A DNA stretch of 64,000 nucleotides from Planctomycetota bacterium (GTDB lineage: Bacteria; Planctomycetota; Planctomycetia; Pirellulales; UBA7805): positions 1 through 64,000 of the forward strand of contig QQVP01000019.1 in NCBI GenBank assembly GCA_003389215.1, given 5' to 3'. Below the pieces are notes generated by a model. That model did not search any database. It was not told the origin of the DNA and saw nothing but the letters and a program-made list of their open reading frames with translations. Positions within the stretch are counted from its first letter, which is position 1. Every line of letters begins with the position of its first letter. Shown here piece by piece: positions 62,107 through 64,000 of this stretch. Both the position numbers and the translations under genes were made by a program.

Positions 62107-62508
62107 ATGCTGCGAGATCAAATCCAATCAATTCTGAAGGAACGATACGGTTCCATCTCGTTCGAGTTTGGTGGCCCGTCAGAGTCAGTTGTGCGGGTCG
62201 CTTCTTGCTGCCAGGATATTGGCGAACTTCAGATCTACGACGACGGCGACGAAGCAACTATCTACGTCACGGAAGTTACTCACGGCCACTTCAACCCATA
62301 CGATGCAACGCAAGGTGAAGCCGAGCTTGTACAGTGGATCGTTGATGAAGTCGTAGAGTTCCTTGACGCGCTCTTTGAGGACCGTGTTCTGCTTTACCGA
62401 TCGCCTGACCGTGGAATGGGCGGGTGGATCATGTTCGACGACGCGATCGACAAGTCGGAGATGGTAGCTGGGAGAGAATATTTCGTGTGGTCAGGTCCGG
62501 TAGCCTAG
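62107..62508 (+). CDS. Hypothetical protein in the immunity-like array
   Basis: 133 residues, ATG at 62107. An N-terminal helix (LRDQIQSILKERYG) precedes strands ELQIYDDGDEATIYVT, an acidic helix (AELVQWIVDEVVEFLDALFED) and a strand-rich end rich in aromatic residues. The acidic, compact design is typical of immunity proteins. No named family fits. It is 39 nt after the previous gene. Confidence 0.55.
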   Translation: MLRDQIQSILKERYGSISFEFGGPSESVVRVASCCQDIGELQIYDDGDEATIYVTEVTHGHFNPYDATQGEAELVQWIVDEVVEFLDALFEDRVLLYRSPDRGMGGWIMFDDAIDKSEMVAGREYFVWSGPVA

Positions 62509-62527
62509 ACGCAACATAGGAATGCCG

Positions 62528-62827
62528 ATGCGTTGGGAAACTAGCCGAGGCGATGAATGGTGGTGCGAAACTGCGTCAGGCAGCTTTCTCGGTGTTGGAC
62601 AAGTATCTGGTGCCTTCCTTATCGAGTTAGCTAGCGGTACGTCACAATCGGTGGCGAAGCTCGTAATTGAGCAAGCATTTGAGCAGTTTCCCGAGGCGGA
62701 GATCCGACTCTACATCACTCGCGCAAGTCAGGCGGTAGCTGAGTCCTTGTGCGACTGTGGACTTGAGTTCGTAGACACCGACAATCCCAAGCACCTCCGC
62801 GTCATCGCGAGAGATTCAGCGGGATAG
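62528..62827 (+). CDS. Hypothetical protein in the immunity-like array
   Basis: 99 residues. The ATG at 62528 has AGGA 6 nt upstream; an ATG at 62522 would add two residues but would touch the AGGA. It has a strand-rich start (WWCETASGSFLGVG) and one long helix (SVAKLVIEQAFEQF), then a strand-helix-strand end. No family recognised. It starts 19 nt after the preceding stop. Confidence 0.5.
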   Translation: MRWETSRGDEWWCETASGSFLGVGQVSGAFLIELASGTSQSVAKLVIEQAFEQFPEAEIRLYITRASQAVAESLCDCGLEFVDTDNPKHLRVIARDSAG

Positions 62828-62877
62828 GCGAAGTACTCAAGTGATTACGGGACATCCTATTGATCACCAAATCACAA

Positions 62878-63309
62878 ATGATGCCGCTGCTCGTTGAGGC
62901 GTGTCCGTCGTATGCGGAGCGCTTTCGCCGGTATCTGGCCGACAACTACGACGCAGGGGATGAACGACTCCCGTACTGCGAGCTGGGTGACCTAGTGTCT
63001 CACCTCTGTGATCAACTCGAAAAGCGGGATACGTCGGAGTTCGCCGACGTATTCCGAGTTGTTGAGCGACTTCATGTCGATGGCGACTCTTACGTAAAGG
63101 AGGCGGCAACGATCGGCCTGTTGGAAGGCATCCAGAATGTGGCGTCACATTGCGACACGATTTCCCCCGATCAGTTTGAGACGTACCTCGGGACTGTAAG
63201 CCGCCGGTGGTGGCATGAGCTGAATGCCTTCTGGCAGGGCAAGCGCAAACACCTGGGTGAGGGATTGGAAAAGTCCGAGAATGAACCGCCGGCCGGTCCA
63301 GCGACTTAG
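62878..63309 (+). CDS. DUF7674-like protein in the immunity-like array
   Basis: About 143 residues, helical. The pattern LLVEACPSYAERFRRYL, YCELGDLVSHLCDQLEK, FRVVERLHVDGD and IGLLEGIQNVA fits the small helical DUF7674-type proteins seen in immunity neighbourhoods; I am moderately sure of the match. The start is uncertain: ATG 62878 is chosen, but a TTG at 62860 would add six residues. The C-terminal ~20 residues are polar. Confidence 0.55.
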   Translation: MMPLLVEACPSYAERFRRYLADNYDAGDERLPYCELGDLVSHLCDQLEKRDTSEFADVFRVVERLHVDGDSYVKEAATIGLLEGIQNVASHCDTISPDQFETYLGTVSRRWWHELNAFWQGKRKHLGEGLEKSENEPPAGPAT

Positions 63310-63361
63310 AATTGCTGGGCAAAACGGCGAGTGAACTATCGATAAACTGCAAACACATAAC

Positions 63362-63811
63362 ATGTTCGACGAATCCTGTTCTGACAGCCCGGACTCACGG
63401 CACTTCGCAATTCTGACCTACGCGGGCGAAATCCGGTTCGGCCCAGCCTATTTCACACTTTCAATCGACGGCCGCTCTTTCGGCGAGCGGCTATTCGGCC
63501 ATGGAGTACTATGGTCACCGGATAGTGCGATCGTCTGCGTAACCGAGTGGCACACGATCGACTACGAGGCTGGGCCAATAACGTCGCTATTGCTAATTCG
63601 TCCTGGTGACTGGACATACTATTCCTTTCCTCGTGTGACCAAGGGCTTCGCGTCACCCAATTACTTTATTGATGATTCGCTCGTATTGTGTCACACGGAC
63701 CTGCATCACGGTGGTAGCGTTCATGCGAACGTCGAATTGGAAACCGACCTAGGCAAAATTGAAGACTGGCAACCGATTGAGTGGCCGGATCTGCCGACAC
63801 GCGTATCGTGA
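63362..63811 (+). CDS. Hypothetical beta-rich protein in the immunity-like array
   Basis: 149 residues, ATG at 63362. Many short strands separated by turns (FAILTYAGEIRFG, YFTLSIDGRSFG, VLWSPDSAIVCVTEW, TSLLLIRPGDWTYYSF) suggest a small beta-propeller-like or sandwich fold. No signal peptide and no known family. It is 52 nt after the preceding gene. Confidence 0.5.
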   Translation: MFDESCSDSPDSRHFAILTYAGEIRFGPAYFTLSIDGRSFGERLFGHGVLWSPDSAIVCVTEWHTIDYEAGPITSLLLIRPGDWTYYSFPRVTKGFASPNYFIDDSLVLCHTDLHHGGSVHANVELETDLGKIEDWQPIEWPDLPTRVS

Positions 63812-63817
63812 ATCCCG

Positions 63818-64000
63818 ATGCGAAATTACTTTCGTGTGGTTGACAAGTCGAACGAGCCAGGAATCGAAAATGTCGCGGCAGTCGTTCGCGCGCTGATCGA
63901 GTCGAATCCCACCATCTCCGAGCTTCGGCCACCGGAGCGACAACCGCGAGGCGGCTACTCGCTGCTTCTTGACGTTCCAGACGAAGACGTGGAGGTCGTA
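63818..64000 (+). CDS. Partial hypothetical protein at the right edge
   Basis: An open frame starts at the ATG at 63818, 6 nt after the previous stop, and runs to the window edge (61 codons, no stop). The visible part begins MRNYFRVVDKSNEPGIENV and has a helix (AAVVRALIESN) then an acidic stretch. It continues the array. No family is recognised; the C-terminal end is outside the window. Confidence 0.45.
   Translation, partial: MRNYFRVVDKSNEPGIENVAAVVRALIESNPTISELRPPERQPRGGYSLLLDVPDEDVEVV

Larger units (their letters stand above)
51430..64000. mobile_element. Genomic island integrated at tRNA-Ser (right end outside window)
   Basis: The 3' end of tRNA-Ser is followed directly by recombinase arm-like repeats and a tyrosine recombinase gene. 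From there to the window edge the genes are accessory families, small and many unrecognised, with lower GC content than the first 51 kb. The cargo includes a death-fold-like protein, a degenerate JAB-like operon, a SWIM/DUF6493 pair and an immunity-like array. The far attachment site, which would repeat the tRNA 3' end, is not in the window, so the size is unknown. I see no conjugation, replication or phage structural genes in the visible part. Confidence 0.75.

Noticed and set aside
61746-63817. Integron cassette array with attC sites between the small genes
   Set aside because: The gaps are only 6-68 nt, too short for attC sites, and I see no repeated folded element between genes.

Overview
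The window comes from a GC-rich planctomycete, most likely of the Pirellulales type. The evidence is the repeated planctomycete-specific families: DUF1501 proteins with twin-arginine leaders, PSCyt1/DUF1549/DUF1553 cytochromes, a PVC-type CxxCH dehydrogenase-like protein, a pre-peptidase C-terminal (PPC) domain protein, and SUMF1-like and Gfo/Idh/MocA proteins with export leaders. Gene order is compact. Convergent genes share stop codons, neighbours overlap by ATGA, and one divergent pair shares a CATG start.

Layout of the chromosomal part. (1) 1-8607: two sugar-type C-methyltransferases (the first cut by the window edge), an MMPL/RND exporter, a thioester-reductase-like SDR, a GT2 glycosyltransferase and a condensation-type acyltransferase. 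Together they look like part of a lipid or glycolipid synthesis and export locus. (2) 9-18 kb: a PilZ protein, a small conserved protein, a universal stress protein, and the RNA-repair ligase RtcB and its activator archease on one strand with a PSCyt1/DUF1501 pair between them. (3) 18-34.5 kb: a large set of exported planctomycete cytochrome and DUF1501 genes on both strands. (4) 34.6-44.3 kb: a TPR-like protein, then a phenylalanine/tyrosine catabolic module. One operon holds hppD, a fumarylacetoacetase-family hydrolase gene, hmgA, a flavin-reductase gene and an acetoacetyl-CoA-synthetase-like gene. Divergent from it are phenylalanine hydroxylase, an SDR and a eukaryote-like 6-pyruvoyl-tetrahydropterin synthase that could supply the pterin cofactor. 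(5) 44.3-51.1 kb: a membrane acyltransferase coupled to apbE, a SUMF1-like protein, an oxidoreductase and an M28 peptidase.

At 51,351 lies tRNA-Ser(GCU). It is followed by a terminator, a cluster of short repeats resembling recombinase arm sites, and a tyrosine recombinase fused to an excisionase-like helix-turn-helix. From here to the window end the content is accessory and visibly less GC-rich: a genomic island whose far end lies outside the window. Its cargo is, in order: a protein with a death-fold-like N-terminus and a winged-helix-like C-terminus; a tightly spaced four-gene operon with strong Shine-Dalgarno sites that ends in a protein resembling a JAB/MPN peptidase with its metal ligands lost; a small membrane protein; a SWIM zinc-finger protein paired with a DUF6493 protein; and a run of at least seven small genes (one SMI1/KNR4, one DUF7674-like) that looks like an immunity-gene array.

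The best candidates for an undescribed system are the island modules: the degenerate-JAB operon, the SWIM/DUF6493 pair without its usual MoxR/VWA partners, and the death-fold-like protein. The glycolipid-like locus at the left edge is a second candidate. Family assignments rest on motif recognition by eye; no searches could be run.
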